Below, one piece after another: positions 46,157 to 55,648 of a stretch of DNA of 64,000 bases (position 1 is its first letter; every line of letters begins with the position of its first letter). A program made the translations under genes and the position numbers. The notes beneath the pieces were generated by a model. The model did no database searches. It was not told the origin of the DNA and was given only the letters and a program-made list of their open reading frames with translations. Source of the DNA: Pseudomonas frederiksbergensis (GTDB lineage Bacteria > Pseudomonadota > Gammaproteobacteria > Pseudomonadales > Pseudomonadaceae); contig NZ_CP017886.1 of the NCBI RefSeq assembly GCF_001874645.1, positions 310,001 through 374,000 of the forward strand, given 5' to 3'.

Positions 46157-46693
46157 CTAAAGTTTCAAACTGTTTCGCGCATCGCGTATGTCATCCTGAC
46201 TTGCGGCATAAGCCTCGGCTTGGCCTGCGTAGGAAAAAACATAGGCCTTATCGGCATCTAGCGCCGCGACTAATGTTTGCGACAACAGATGTCGTCCATT
46301 CTGCGTGACCGTACAGGTGGTTTCCAGCGCTGGCAGCCTGCTCAATGTAGCAGGATGAATTTTGTTGCAAACACTTTGATAGCCGCCCTGAAAAAAATCC
46401 TTTTGCACGGACTTGCGCATTTCCAGCAGCACACCTTGCAAATTGACTTCATGCCCAGGCTCAACCTGGCTCATGGTCAACTCCATCACCAGGACCGGAT
46501 CACCGTTTGCATCGTTTTTCACCGCCCGCTGCCTTGAAACCCTGGACGATGTTTGAGCTGTCGCATCCTCTTGTGGCAACACTTGCACTTCCCAGCCGCT
46601 GGGCCAGGTAATCTCGGGAAGCACAGTCTCGGCGCGGGCAACAGCCGAAAACAGGCAGGTCAACACAAACAGATAGCAATACGGTCGCAACAT
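46157..46693 (-). CDS. DUF4946 family secreted protein
   Basis: Protein of 178 residues from ATG 46693, with a Sec signal peptide (YLFVLTCLFSAVARA) and a mature part starting ETVLPEITWPSGWEVQ. Two cysteines (SVCNKI and ETTCTV) may form a disulfide. I assign DUF4946 from overall pattern; function is unknown. An in-frame GTG at 46705 would add four residues. It is divergent from gloA. Confidence 0.78.
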   Translation of the reverse strand: MLRPYCYLFVLTCLFSAVARAETVLPEITWPSGWEVQVLPQEDATAQTSSRVSRQRAVKNDANGDPVLVMELTMSQVEPGHEVNLQGVLLEMRKSVQKDFFQGGYQSVCNKIHPATLSRLPALETTCTVTQNGRHLLSQTLVAALDADKAYVFSYAGQAEAYAASQDDIRDARNSLKL

Positions 46694-46890
46694 TGCACTC
46701 AACACTGACGGGGTGAACGTTAAAGTTTGAGCCCAGCCACGCCACCAGGCAATAGCCGAAGGTTTTGCTTTGGCGCAATGCGCGCCCCTTGCGTATTATT
46801 GGCGTACCGCAAGGAAGCCCAATCAACTGCAAGCCAAGGGACAGCTCTTATCTGGAGCGCCGTTTGCCCCACTTATTTCCCGGAGGGCCC

Positions 46891-47412
46891 ATGAGCCTGC
46901 ACGAACTGAACACGTTCCCCGGCGTTACCGCCCAACCTGACACTGCCACGCAGCAATTCGTCTTCAACCACACCATGTTGCGGGTCAAGGACATCACCAA
47001 ATCCCTGGACTTCTACACGCGCATCCTCGGCTTTACGCTGGTGGAAAAGCGCGACTTTCCGGAAGCCGAGTTCAGCCTGTACTTCCTGGCGCTGGTCGAT
47101 AAAAACCAGATCCCGGCCGACGCCGCTGCACGCACCCAGTGGATGAAATCGATTCCCGGCATTCTTGAGCTGACGCACAACCACGGCACCGAGAACGATG
47201 CGGATTTCGCCTACCACAATGGCAACGCCGACCCTCGCGGTTTCGGCCATATCTGCATCTCCGTACCGGACATTCGTGCCGCATGCGAGCGCTTCGAAGC
47301 CCTGGGCTGCGATTTCCAGAAGCGCCTGAACGACGGCCGCATGAAGAGCCTGGCCTTCATCAAGGACCCGGACGCGTACTGGGTTGAAATCATTCAGCCG
47401 GCACCGCTGTAA
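46891..47412 (+). CDS. gloA: Lactoylglutathione lyase (glyoxalase I)
   Basis: Converts the methylglyoxal-glutathione hemithioacetal to S-lactoylglutathione, 173 residues. Metal ligands are visible in [12 protein letters not shown] (His), [10 protein letters not shown] (Glu, then His/Asn), FGHICISV (His) and YWVEIIQP (Glu). The length, with the insertion [20 protein letters not shown], matches the longer proteobacterial/eukaryotic-like form often reported as Zn-dependent. ATG 46891 has GGAGGG 6 nt upstream. The TAA stop overlaps the first bases of a REP element. Confidence 0.94.
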   Translation: MSLHELNTFPGVTAQPDTATQQFVFNHTMLRVKDITKSLDFYTRILGFTLVEKRDFPEAEFSLYFLALVDKNQIPADAAARTQWMKSIPGILELTHNHGTENDADFAYHNGNADPRGFGHICISVPDIRAACERFEALGCDFQKRLNDGRMKSLAFIKDPDAYWVEIIQPAPL

Positions 47413-47499
47413 AAAGATCGCAGGCTTCGCCAGCTCCTACAGAGCTTGATTCGGCGTAGGAGCTGCCGCAGGCTCGGGCCGCGTTCGGACGATCTTTTG
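47411..47499. repeat. REPIN with one arm carrying a 15-base insertion
   Basis: Left arm 47411-47440 is the CAGGCTTCGCCAGC variant. Right arm 47456-47499 starts as a consensus REP but has CGGGCCGCGTTCGGA inserted before the GATCTTTT end. It lies between the convergent gloA and ahpF genes. Confidence 0.75.
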
Positions 47500-47510
47500 A
47501 TCCATATATA

Positions 47511-47539
47511 AAAAACCCCATGATCGCTCATGGGGTTTT
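47511..47539 (-). terminator. Terminator of ahpF
   Basis: Perfect stem CCCCATGA/TCATGGGG with a TCGC loop, A-run on the left and TTTT on the right, so it can work in both directions. On the minus strand it follows the ahpF stop by 19 bp. Confidence 0.9.
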
Positions 47540-47558
47540 GTGCTTTCAGCGTTGAGGT

Positions 47559-49121
47559 TTATGCCGGGGCAGACGTGCGAATCAGATGATCGAAAGCACT
47601 CAACGATGCCTTGGCACCCTCGCCTACTGCAATCACGATCTGCTTGTATGGCACGGTCGTGACGTCACCGGCAGCAAACACACCTGGTATCGAAGTCTCA
47701 CCACGGTTGTCGACGATGATTTCGCCGCGCGGCGACAGCTCGACGGTGCCTTTGAGCCAATCGGTATTAGGCAACAAACCGATCTGCACGAAGATCCCTT
47801 CCAGCTCTACACTCAGCACTTCGCCTGACTGACGATCCTTGTAACGCAAGCCGTTGACCTTCTGACCGTCGCCGGTCACTTCAGTGGTTTGCGCATGGGT
47901 GATCACCGTCACGTTCGGCAGGCTGTGCAACTTGCGTTGCAACACCGCATCGGCACGCAACTGCACGTCGAACTCCAGCAGGGTCACGTGGGCGACAATA
48001 CCGGCCAGGTCGATGGCCGCTTCCACACCCGAGTTACCGCCACCGATCACCGCAACGCGCTTGCCTTTGAACAGCGGGCCGTCGCAGTGCGGGCAGTACG
48101 CCACGCCCTTGTTGCGATATTGCTGCTCGCCCGGGACGTTCATTTCACGCCAGCGAGCACCGGTCGCAAGGATCACGGTCCTGGCCTTGAGCGAAGCGCC
48201 ACTGGCGAATTTGATCTCGTGCAACTCGCCGTTCTTGCCCGGCAGCAACGTGTCGGCGCGCTGCAGGTTCATGATGTCGACGTCGTATTGCTTGACGTGT
48301 TCTTCCAGTGCAACAGCCAGCTTCGGCCCTTCAGTCTCTTGTACCGAGATGAAGTTTTCGATGGCCATGGTGTCCAGCACCTGACCACCAAAACGCTCGG
48401 CCGCAACGCCGGTACGAATGCCTTTACGGGCCGCGTAGATCGCCGCCGAAGCACCGGCCGGGCCACCACCGACAACCAGCACGTCAAAGGTTTCTTTGGC
48501 GTTTATTTTCTCGGCCTGGCGCTCGATGGCGCGGGTGTCGATCTTGGCGATGATTTCTTCCAGGCCCATACGGCCCTGACCGAAATTAACGCCGTTCAGG
48601 TAAACGCTTGGCACCGCCATGATCTGACGCTCAGTGACTTCGTCCTGGAACAACGCACCGTCGATGGCGACGTGACGGATGTTCGGGTTGAGCACCGCCA
48701 TCAGATTCAACGCCTGAACCACGTCCGGGCAGTTCTGGCACGACAGCGAGAAGTAGGTCTCGAAGTTGAACTCGCCTTTGAGCGAGCGGATCTGTTCGAT
48801 CACCTCGACACTGGCCTTTGAAGGGTGACCGCCGACTTGCAGCAAGGCCAGCACCAACGAAGTGAATTCGTGGCCCATGGGGATACCGGCGAAACGCAGG
48901 CTGATATCACTTCCCGGGCGGTTCAACGAGAACGATGGCTTACGCACATCGGTACCGTTGTCGAGCAAGGTAATGTGCTGGGAAAGACTGGCAACGTCTT
49001 TGAGTAACGCGAGCATTTCCTGGGATTTCGCACCGTCGTCGAGGGAGGCGACGATCTCGATCGGCTGGGTGACCCGTTCCAGGTATGACTTCAACTGAGC
49101 TTTAAGATTGGCGTCCAACAT
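47559..49121 (-). CDS. ahpF: Alkyl hydroperoxide reductase subunit F
   Basis: NADH-dependent flavoprotein that reduces AhpC, 520 residues. The N-terminal tandem thioredoxin-fold domain has the CxxC in [10 protein letters not shown]. It is followed by FAD-binding [19 protein letters not shown], the second redox centre AYCPHCDGP, the NAD(H) site [16 protein letters not shown], and [18 protein letters not shown] 49121 gives [10 protein letters not shown], matching the known N-terminus, and has GGAAAT upstream; ATG 49136 is less likely. It is separated from ahpC by 282 bp that contain a 198-bp imperfect palindrome. Confidence 0.96.
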   Translation of the reverse strand: MLDANLKAQLKSYLERVTQPIEIVASLDDGAKSQEMLALLKDVASLSQHITLLDNGTDVRKPSFSLNRPGSDISLRFAGIPMGHEFTSLVLALLQVGGHPSKASVEVIEQIRSLKGEFNFETYFSLSCQNCPDVVQALNLMAVLNPNIRHVAIDGALFQDEVTERQIMAVPSVYLNGVNFGQGRMGLEEIIAKIDTRAIERQAEKINAKETFDVLVVGGGPAGASAAIYAARKGIRTGVAAERFGGQVLDTMAIENFISVQETEGPKLAVALEEHVKQYDVDIMNLQRADTLLPGKNGELHEIKFASGASLKARTVILATGARWREMNVPGEQQYRNKGVAYCPHCDGPLFKGKRVAVIGGGNSGVEAAIDLAGIVAHVTLLEFDVQLRADAVLQRKLHSLPNVTVITHAQTTEVTGDGQKVNGLRYKDRQSGEVLSVELEGIFVQIGLLPNTDWLKGTVELSPRGEIIVDNRGETSIPGVFAAGDVTTVPYKQIVIAVGEGAKASLSAFDHLIRTSAPA

Positions 49122-49150
49122 ACGGGCGATTTCCATTTTGAATACGGTAG

Positions 49151-49348
49151 AAAAAACAACGCCCGGGCTGTCGCCTGTACGGCGAGTTCGTTAGATCAAG
49201 TTCGGATGCCGGAAGTCCAGAGCCAAGGCGCCGCGACGACTCATAGCCCGCTATGGGGAGGAGCGGCAACGCAGGATATGGACTGCCGGCGCCGAAATTG
49301 ACTAACAGAACTCGCCACACAGGCGACCAACTCGCCCAGGCGTTTTTT
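49151..49348. repeat. 198-bp imperfect palindrome between ahpC and ahpF
   Basis: Left arm 49151-49219 and right arm 49279-49348 are near-perfect inverted copies of about 70 bp. Shared blocks, in order, are AAAAAAC, GCC-GGGC, GTCGCCTGT, GGCGAGTTC, TTAG, TTCGG, GCCGG and AGTCCA. The inner 59 bp still pair partly. In the ahpC-to-ahpF transcript it would form one long hairpin ending GGGCGTTGTTTTTTCT, like a giant terminator or attenuator. Length and form resemble ERIC/MITE-type intergenic elements, including those described from P. fluorescens. No open frame is inside. Confidence 0.85.
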
Positions 49349-49403
49349 GGGGCGATGGTGTTTACGTGTTTAAGAGCTCATCGCCCTCAATCGACTCACA
49401 GAC

Positions 49404-49967
49404 TTAGATCTTGCCGACCAGGTCCAGGGACGGAGCCAGGGTGGCCTCGCCTTCTTTCCACTTGGCTGGGCACACTTCGCCCGGGTGAGCAGCGACATAC
49501 TGAGCAGCCTTGATTTTGCGCAGCAGCTCGGAAGCGTCACGGCCAACGCCGCCGTCGTTCAGTTCGACGATTTTGATCTGGCCTTCCGGGTTGATCACGA
49601 AGGTGCCGCGGTCAGCCAGACCGACTTCTTCGATCAACACGTCGAAGTTGCGGGAGATCACGTGGGTCGGGTCACCAATCATGGTGTACTTGATTTTGCC
49701 GATCGCAGGCGACGTGTTGTGCCAGGCAGCGTGGGCAAAGTGGGTGTCGGTCGACACGCTGTAGATTTCAACGCCCAGCTTCTGGAACGCATCGTAGTTG
49801 TCAGCCAGGTCTTCCAGCTCGGTTGGGCAAACGAAGGTGAAGTCGGCCGGGTAGAAGAACACGACAGACCATTTGCCTTTCAGATCGGCGTCCGACACTT
49901 CGACGAAGTTGCCGTTTTTGTAGGCGGTAGCGTTGAACGGTTTTACTGGGCTGTTGATGATAGGCAT
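49404..49967 (-). CDS. ahpC: Alkyl hydroperoxide reductase subunit C (peroxiredoxin)
   Basis: Typical 2-Cys peroxiredoxin of 187 residues that reduces H2O2 and organic peroxides. The peroxidatic Cys is in [17 protein letters not shown], the resolving Cys in [10 protein letters not shown], and the catalytic Arg in [14 protein letters not shown] lies upstream of ATG 49967. It is first gene of the ahpC-ahpF pair. Peroxide induction through OxyR is known for this operon in related bacteria; only one half of a candidate OxyR site is seen here. Confidence 0.97.
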   Translation of the reverse strand: MPIINSPVKPFNATAYKNGNFVEVSDADLKGKWSVVFFYPADFTFVCPTELEDLADNYDAFQKLGVEIYSVSTDTHFAHAAWHNTSPAIGKIKYTMIGDPTHVISRNFDVLIEEVGLADRGTFVINPEGQIKIVELNDGGVGRDASELLRKIKAAQYVAAHPGEVCPAKWKEGEATLAPSLDLVGKI

Positions 49968-50057
49968 CGTTGACTCTCCGTCAGGGTTGAAAAGTTGATG
50001 GAGTGAATCCTACCTACCCGGTCGCCTGATGGCTCATTGGCAAACCTGATGCTGCTG

Positions 50058-50072
50058 ATTGGTTTTCGCTAT
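50058..50072 (-). promoter_or_regulatory. Possible OxyR half-site upstream of ahpC
   Basis: ATTG-N7-CTAT, close to the OxyR ATAG-N7-CTAT half-site, about 90 bp upstream of ahpC. The second half-site expected for a tetramer is poor, so this is only a candidate. Confidence 0.25.
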
Positions 50073-50210
50073 TAGCCAACACTATTAATAGAAGAAAATC
50101 GTATCTAATCGCCGACAGCCTTTTCAGCGTTCCGGGCCATCCCTGAGAAACGGGCTGGCCCTCGCGATTAACGCAGAGCCAGACACCGCTTCAGGGATGT
50201 TGAAGGACGA

Positions 50211-51569
50211 TTAACCCGCTACCGGCGTGCGCATAGTGACGAACTCTTCGGCAGCGGTAGGATGCACGCCGATGGTTTCGTCGAAATCGCGCTTGGTGGC
50301 GCCGGCCTTCAAGGCAATCGCCAGGCCCTGAACGATCTCGCCCGCTTCCGGGCCAACCATGTGGCAACCCAAAACCTTGTCGGTCTTGCCGTCCACCACC
50401 AATTTCATCAACGTGCGCTCCTGGCTCTCGGTCATGGTCAGCTTCATTGGCCGGAAACGGCTTTCGAAAATCTGCACCTCATAGCCTTCTTCCCTGGCCT
50501 GCTCTTCACTCAGGCCAACGGTGCCAATGTTCGGCAAGCTGAATACGGCCGTGGGAATCATCTTGTAGTCGACCAGACGATACTGCTCAGGCTTGAACAA
50601 CCGACGCGCCACTGCCATGCCTTCAGCCAGGGCTACGGGCGTCAACTGTACGCGACCGATCACATCGCCAATCGCCAGAATTGATGGCTCAGCGGTTTGA
50701 TACTGCTCATCGACTTCGACAAAACCCTTCTTGTCGAGCGTGACCCTGGTGTTCTCCAACCCCAGGTTGTCGACCATTGGACGACGACCCGTAGCGTAGA
50801 ACACACAGTCCGCCTGCAGTTCGCGACCATCCTTGAGGGTCACGTTCAAACTGCCGTCGGCCTGCTTTTCTATGCGCTCGATGTCGGCATTGAATTGCAG
50901 ATTCATCCCGCGCTTGGTCAGCTCTTCCTGCAAATGCTTGCGCACTGCACCGTCGAAACCGCGCAGGAACAGCTCACCGCGATACAACAAGGTGGTTTCA
51001 GCACCCAGCCCGTGGAAGATCCCGGCGAACTCTACGGCGATATAGCCGCCGCCGACCACCAGAACGCGCTTGGGCAGTTCTTTGAGGAAAAATGCCTGAT
51101 TGGAGCTGATGGCGTGCTCATGCCCCGGAATCTCGGGGATCTGCGGCCAGCCGCCCGTGGCAATCAGAATATGCTTGGCGGTATGGCGCCCGCCGTTGAT
51201 CTCGACCTCATGCGGGCCAACGATTTTGGCGTGACCTTCGTGCAAGGTTACGCCGCTTCCGACCAACAGATTGCGGTAGATACCATTCAGCCGATTGATT
51301 TCGCGATCCTTGTTGGCAATCAGCGTTGCCCAATCGAAATTCGCCTCGCCCAACGACCAGCCAAAGCCCTGCGACTGCTCGAAGTCTTCGGCAAAATGCG
51401 CCCCGTAAACCAACAATTTCTTCGGCACGCAGCCAACGTTAACGCAAGTCCCGCCCAGATAGCGGCTCTCGGCTACTGCCACTTTCGCGCCAAAACCTGC
51501 AGCGAAGCGTGCTGCTCGTACACCGCCGGAACCGGCGCCAATCACATAAAGGTCAAAATCGTAGGCCAT
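50211..51569 (-). CDS. gor: Glutathione-disulfide reductase
   Basis: FAD/NADPH enzyme that regenerates reduced glutathione, 452 residues. It has the FAD motif [17 protein letters not shown], the redox-active [14 protein letters not shown], the NADPH motif [17 protein letters not shown], and the C-terminal [15 protein letters not shown] with the catalytic His-Glu. An Arg-rich NADPH-phosphate site is less obvious but [13 protein letters not shown] is present. ATG 51569 has GGAG 9 nt upstream. With ahpCF and gloA nearby it forms a redox-defence neighbourhood. A group II intron ends 78 bp upstream. Confidence 0.95.
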   Translation of the reverse strand: MAYDFDLYVIGAGSGGVRAARFAAGFGAKVAVAESRYLGGTCVNVGCVPKKLLVYGAHFAEDFEQSQGFGWSLGEANFDWATLIANKDREINRLNGIYRNLLVGSGVTLHEGHAKIVGPHEVEINGGRHTAKHILIATGGWPQIPEIPGHEHAISSNQAFFLKELPKRVLVVGGGYIAVEFAGIFHGLGAETTLLYRGELFLRGFDGAVRKHLQEELTKRGMNLQFNADIERIEKQADGSLNVTLKDGRELQADCVFYATGRRPMVDNLGLENTRVTLDKKGFVEVDEQYQTAEPSILAIGDVIGRVQLTPVALAEGMAVARRLFKPEQYRLVDYKMIPTAVFSLPNIGTVGLSEEQAREEGYEVQIFESRFRPMKLTMTESQERTLMKLVVDGKTDKVLGCHMVGPEAGEIVQGLAIALKAGATKRDFDETIGVHPTAAEEFVTMRTPVAG

Positions 51570-51646
51570 TTTCAATCTCCTCGGCGGGCCACAAGCATAC
51601 CCGCTGCAGCTTTCTCGGTCAGCGCTGCGAATGACATGGGGCCGGA

Positions 51647-53566
51647 ATCGAGTAGGAGGCGGCTTCACAGCCGCCGTCCTCTCACACCACCGTACGTACG
51701 AATCCGTATACGGCGGTTCAAATTATGCGATTAAGCCGGTTGATTGCATCCAGTATTGAGACCAGTCCATACCGATCCCACAGTTTCTTCGGTAGCACGT
51801 GATTCAAATGCGCAGCACCGGAACTCCACCATGGGCCTCGGCCATTGAACGCCGATATGCAGGCGCGGTGCCTGCTGAGCCCTAGGCGTATCAGGTTACG
51901 AGCCCTTGTTGAGGGCCGCTTCCATTGACGCCATATGGCGCAGCGCAGCTTACGACGCACCCAACCATCCAACTCCTCAAGGGGCCGCTTGCTCTGGCTT
52001 AGCTTGAAATAACCTGCCCAGCCACGCAGTACAGGGTTTATTCGCTCAATGACAGATGCCATCTTGCGACCCCGCGCTCCGCGCAGTAGTTCTCTGAGTC
52101 GGTCACGTAAGCGACTCAGACTCATCGTCGCTACTCTCAGCCTCGGTCGTTGGTGCCAGCTCATCCCGTAGCCCAGATAATCACAGACCCAAGGCCTTGC
52201 CACGCGACTCTTTGCCCCATTAAGCGTCAATTTCAGACGCTGGCTCAGAAAGCGCTCGACACCGGCCATCACTCGCGCACCAGCCCGCTGACTGCGCACA
52301 TAAATGTTCGCATCATCGGCATAACGCACGAAGCGATGACCTCGCCGCTCCAGCTCACGGTCAAGTTCGTTGAGCAAGATATTCGACAGCAACGGCGAGA
52401 GCGGGCCGCCTTGCGGCGTCCCTTCCTGCCGTCGGCCGGCGATCCCGCCCGACATCACGCCGGCCTCGAGATAGCGACGGATCAGCGCTAATACCCGCCG
52501 GTCTTCAACCTGACGCTGCACATAGGCCATCAAAACATCGTGGCTGACCCGGTCAAAGAACTTCTCCAGATCGAGTTCCACGCACCAGCGGTGACCCGCC
52601 GCCACATGGGCACGGGCTGTTTCGATGGCTTGGTGGGCGCTTCTGCCCGGACGAAAACCGTAACTGTAGTCCGAGAACAGCGGGTCGAAGATCGGCGTGA
52701 GTTGTTGCAGCAAAGCCTGTTGGATCAGACGATCCACGACGCTGGGGATACCCAGTTGTCTTGTCCCGCCTTTGGGTTTGGGGATATCGACGGCGCGTAC
52801 ACCCTGTGGGTGATACTCGCCGGCCAGCAACCTCGCCTTGAGGATCGGCCAATACTGTTTCACGTAGTCCGCCAGTTGGTCGACCGTCATGCCATCGGCA
52901 CCCGGTGCGCCCTTGTTGCTGACCACGCGCTGATACGCACGCCTGAGGTTGGCGGGTGCAAGCACCCGCTCCATCAGCATGTCCGGCTCCGCGTTCGTCC
53001 ACGTCACAGACGCCGTCGATACCTGTGCGCTGTCAGCCGTCATCCTCGGATTCTGTCCGGGACTCGGAGTAACAGTCTTCTCTGGGAGAAGTTTCTGCAT
53101 TTCGGTATTCAACGAGACTTTGACACCTACTAGCGGCATAACTTGTTCAGCCCTTGGTGGCGCGGTTAACCGCCACTTACTACGGCTTCGGCTGACTTCT
53201 GCACGCTCATCCCGTCGCCTCTCGACGCTCGGTAGCACAGTGGCAAACGTGCAGATCTCCCAGGGTAATTCGCGCGACCTTCCTGCTTATGCCTGTCGGA
53301 TCTACGTCGCAGCGTCCCGTGCAAGTATTGGGCTTTGAGGAAGTTTGCCCCCTTACCCCACTGCGCCGCCTCTATCCGCTTCCTGTTCGTCAGGCCAGCA
53401 GTTTGCCTCGGGCTTCCTTCAGATTCGCAGTCGCCCGCGACACCCTTGCCTCTGGCTAACACTTCCCCTTGCCGGGTGTGTAGAAGACTTTCACTTCCAA
53501 GTCACCAGCAAGACCACCACAGCCAAGCTGATTGCGCTTACGCGCAACGCGCCATGCCTGGCGCAC
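51647..53566 (-). mobile_element. Group II intron
   Basis: About 1.92 kb on the minus strand. The 5' end reads GTGCGCCAGGCATGGCGCG, a group II start. The long structured region 53140-53566 precedes the maturase gene. Behind the maturase stop come a domain-V-like stem (GAACCGCCGTATACGG with CGTACGGTGGT, about 51675-51715), a short domain-VI-like hairpin GGCGGCT-GTGA-AGCCGCC, and an end near CTACTCGAT (about 51647). Insertion is directly behind the galU terminator, a placement known for group IIC introns. Ends are accurate to a few bases only. Confidence 0.85.
51718..53139 (-). CDS. ltrA: Group II intron reverse transcriptase/maturase
   Basis: Intron-encoded protein of 473 residues from ATG 53139. 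RT blocks run from [15 protein letters not shown] through [40 protein letters not shown] and the catalytic [10 protein letters not shown]. Domain X follows ([15 protein letters not shown] and [12 protein letters not shown]) with a GIIM-type end ([16 protein letters not shown]). No H-N-H endonuclease is seen, which fits class C-like introns. The frame looks intact, so the intron may be mobile. A later start at 53100 is possible. The symbol follows general usage for this family. Confidence 0.9.
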   Translation of the reverse strand: MPLVGVKVSLNTEMQKLLPEKTVTPSPGQNPRMTADSAQVSTASVTWTNAEPDMLMERVLAPANLRRAYQRVVSNKGAPGADGMTVDQLADYVKQYWPILKARLLAGEYHPQGVRAVDIPKPKGGTRQLGIPSVVDRLIQQALLQQLTPIFDPLFSDYSYGFRPGRSAHQAIETARAHVAAGHRWCVELDLEKFFDRVSHDVLMAYVQRQVEDRRVLALIRRYLEAGVMSGGIAGRRQEGTPQGGPLSPLLSNILLNELDRELERRGHRFVRYADDANIYVRSQRAGARVMAGVERFLSQRLKLTLNGAKSRVARPWVCDYLGYGMSWHQRPRLRVATMSLSRLRDRLRELLRGARGRKMASVIERINPVLRGWAGYFKLSQSKRPLEELDGWVRRKLRCAIWRQWKRPSTRARNLIRLGLSRHRACISAFNGRGPWWSSGAAHLNHVLPKKLWDRYGLVSILDAINRLNRII

Positions 53567-53570
53567 AAAC

Positions 53571-53596
53571 GAAAAAGCCACCCGAAGGTGGCTTTT
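53571..53596 (-). terminator. Terminator of galU
   Basis: Minus-strand AAAAGCCACC, TTCG loop, GGTGGCTTTTTC: a strong hairpin 24 bp behind the galU stop. The group II intron begins 5 bp after it. Confidence 0.92.
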
Positions 53597-53619
53597 CAGA
53601 ACAAAACAGCGAAGCGCTT

Positions 53620-54459
53620 TTAGTAAGCCTTGCCCGTCTTGTAGAAGTGTTCGAAGCAGAAGTTGGTCGCTTCGATGTAGCCTTCAGCGCCACCGCAGTC
53701 GAAACGCGTGCCTTTGAACTTGTAGGCAATCACGCAACCGTCTTGCGCCTGTTTCATCAGGGCGTCGGTGATCTGAATCTCGCCGCCTTTGCCCGGCTCG
53801 GTTTCTTCGATCAACTTGAAGATGTCCGGCGTCAGAATGTAACGACCAATGATCGCCAGATTGGAAGGAGCATCTTCCGGCTTTGGCTTCTCGACCATGT
53901 TACGGACGCGGTACAGGTCATCACCGATCAAGTCGCCAGCGATTACGCCGTATTTGTGGGTTTCCTGCGGGTCGACTTCCTGGATCGCAACGATGGTGCA
54001 ACGGTACTGTTTGTACAGTTTGACCATTTGGGTCAGTACACCGTCGCCATCCAGGTTGACGCACAAGTCGTCCGCCAGCACGACCGCGAACGGTTCATCA
54101 CCGATCAACGGACGACCGGTCAGAATCGCGTGACCCAGGCCTTTCATTTCGGTTTGACGGGTGTAGGAGAACGAGCACTCGTCGAGCAGCTTGCGGATGC
54201 CGACCAGGTACTTCTCTTTGTCAGTACCTTTGATCTGGTTTTCCAGCTCGTAGCTGATGTCGAAGTGGTCTTCCAGGGCGCGCTTGCCACGACCGGTAAC
54301 GATGGAAATTTCTGTCAAACCAGCGTCCAGTGCTTCTTCAACGCCGTACTGGATCAGTGGCTTGTTCACCACCGGCAGCATTTCTTTAGGCATGGCTTTA
54401 GTCGCTGGCAGGAAGCGAGTACCGTAACCGGCTGCTGGGAACAAGCATTTCTTGATCAT
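53620..54459 (-). CDS. galU: UTP-glucose-1-phosphate uridylyltransferase
   Basis: Makes UDP-glucose for LPS, exopolysaccharide and trehalose metabolism; cytoplasmic, 279 residues, normal length. The nucleotide-binding start KKCLFPAAGYGTRFLPATKAMPKEMLP has the conserved glycines, Arg and Lys. Further family segments are YGVEEALDAGL, FAVVLADDLC, YGVIAGD and FDCGGAEGYIEA. Single gene; its own terminator is the landing place of the group II intron. Confidence 0.97.
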   Translation of the reverse strand: MIKKCLFPAAGYGTRFLPATKAMPKEMLPVVNKPLIQYGVEEALDAGLTEISIVTGRGKRALEDHFDISYELENQIKGTDKEKYLVGIRKLLDECSFSYTRQTEMKGLGHAILTGRPLIGDEPFAVVLADDLCVNLDGDGVLTQMVKLYKQYRCTIVAIQEVDPQETHKYGVIAGDLIGDDLYRVRNMVEKPKPEDAPSNLAIIGRYILTPDIFKLIEETEPGKGGEIQITDALMKQAQDGCVIAYKFKGTRFDCGGAEGYIEATNFCFEHFYKTGKAY

Positions 54460-54714
54460 AAAAGTCCTTAAAAGGGCTGTGTGTACGAGTTTCGGCGCAG
54501 TCTAATCAGGCGGCGAGCACCTTACAATGCCCCGCGCTGGCTAACCGATGCCATCATAGAGAAATATTCCCGCGGATAGTTCCGCAGCGACGCAGATTAG
54601 CCTCCAGGCTAACGCGTATCGAACAACGCAAAGACTTCACTTTAGACCAGTGAACGCGCCCAGGCACTTTTCCAGTTATCATTGCGCGATTGAACCAGCC
54701 AACGAGGCAGATAG

Positions 54715-54903
54715 ATGTCGGCAGCAAAAAGCGTAAACGGTTACCTGATCAATCAGGCCAAAGATGGCCAATGGTGGGTCGACAGCGCCAGTGGCGAAAA
54801 CATCGCCGGGCCTTTCCCTTCTGAAGCAATGGCGATCGAGGTAGCCTCGGTGCTGCAAGACACCCCTCCGGCACCCAAGCGGCGCGGCGCCAAGCCTGAG
54901 TAA
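54715..54903 (+). CDS. Small conserved protein of unknown function
   Basis: Basic 62-residue protein (YLINQAKDGQWWVDSASGE in the middle, PKRRGAKPE at the end) with GAGG 7 nt upstream of the ATG and its own terminator, so it is a real transcription unit. It resembles small uncharacterised Pseudomonas proteins. No domain is recognised; the WW-containing beta-hairpin-like middle is the only feature. Confidence 0.72.
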   Translation: MSAAKSVNGYLINQAKDGQWWVDSASGENIAGPFPSEAMAIEVASVLQDTPPAPKRRGAKPE

Positions 54904-54915
54904 CACCTGCGCCGC

Positions 54916-54948
54916 AAAAGAGCCCTGCCGCCAACGCGCAGGGCTTTT
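54916..54948 (+). terminator. Terminator of the 62-residue protein gene
   Basis: AAAAG-A-GCCCTGC (54916-54928) pairs with GCAGGGCTTTT (54938-54948) around a 9-base loop. Confidence 0.8.
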
Positions 54949-55045
54949 GGGCGTCTATCTGTACCGAAAAGGCTGTTCGCTATAGCATCTCGCTGCAGGG
55001 TGACCCGTGCCCGTTACGCCCTTTCCACTCGATGACGACCCTCAC

Positions 55046-55327
55046 ATGAAAAAATATCTGGCTCTGATTGCGGTGTTGGCCTTGAGCGGTTGCGCCACGG
55101 CCTCCAAAACCTATCTGGATAACGGCGAACAAGGCCTGTCAATCGACTGCTCGGGGGAAGCCAATTCCTGGGCCAAATGCTATGAAATGGCTGATGCTTC
55201 CTGCGCTGGAACCGGCTATCGGATCATCGGCACCGAAGGCTCGCCAACCACCAAGGAAAGCGACAAGACCCTGGGTGTCGACGTTGGCAACTTCAAGAGC
55301 CGCAGTGTCGTTGTCGTGTGCAAGTAA
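55046..55327 (+). CDS. Small lipoprotein of unknown function
   Basis: Protein of 93 residues with a lipoprotein signal peptide and lipobox L-S-G-C (MKKYLALIAVLALSGCATA). The mature part has cysteines in SIDCSG, WAKCYEMADASCAG and the terminal VVVCK, so two disulfides are possible. The ASCAGTGYRIIG pattern is frequent in small outer-membrane lipoproteins. ATG 55046 is chosen because the signal peptide begins there. Function unknown. Confidence 0.8.
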   Translation: MKKYLALIAVLALSGCATASKTYLDNGEQGLSIDCSGEANSWAKCYEMADASCAGTGYRIIGTEGSPTTKESDKTLGVDVGNFKSRSVVVVCK

Positions 55328-55348
55328 CCGGCAAGACGCTGTGGGCCG

Positions 55349-55579
55349 TTACATGTGAATTTCGGCGAATTTGATCCCGAGGCCACGCACTGTCTCGATC
55401 AAATCGTCCAGCCGAGCGAATGATTCGACCTCGTCGTTTTCATCCACCAGGAAAAAGCTGCGCCCCGCACTTTTCTTGAAGAACACAATCCATTCACCGG
55501 AGTTTGCCGGGTTTTGAATCACATGGGTCGCAGAAATGTGCCCCTCTGCATGCCGCTCTCTTACTTGCTCTCGCTTCAT
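55349..55579 (-). CDS. Small conserved protein of unknown function
   Basis: 76 residues from ATG 55579 with GGAG 9 nt upstream. The sequence MKREQVRERHAEGHISATHV followed by WIVFFKKSAGRSFFLVDEND suggests a small alpha/beta fold with a hydrophobic core. No signal peptide. Relatives exist in pseudomonads as I recall, without known role. It is convergent with the lipoprotein gene at 55046. Confidence 0.7.
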   Translation of the reverse strand: MKREQVRERHAEGHISATHVIQNPANSGEWIVFFKKSAGRSFFLVDENDEVESFARLDDLIETVRGLGIKFAEIHM

Positions 55580-55648
55580 TGACCACTCCAGAAATGACAA
55601 TGCCGCCAAAGCGCGAACCCGGACGGCATTGTGTCGATGGACGACAGT

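Noticed and set aside
50058..50110. A complete OxyR tetramer site upstream of ahpC
   Set aside because: Only one half-site fits; the second half does not match, so it is listed only as a weak candidate.
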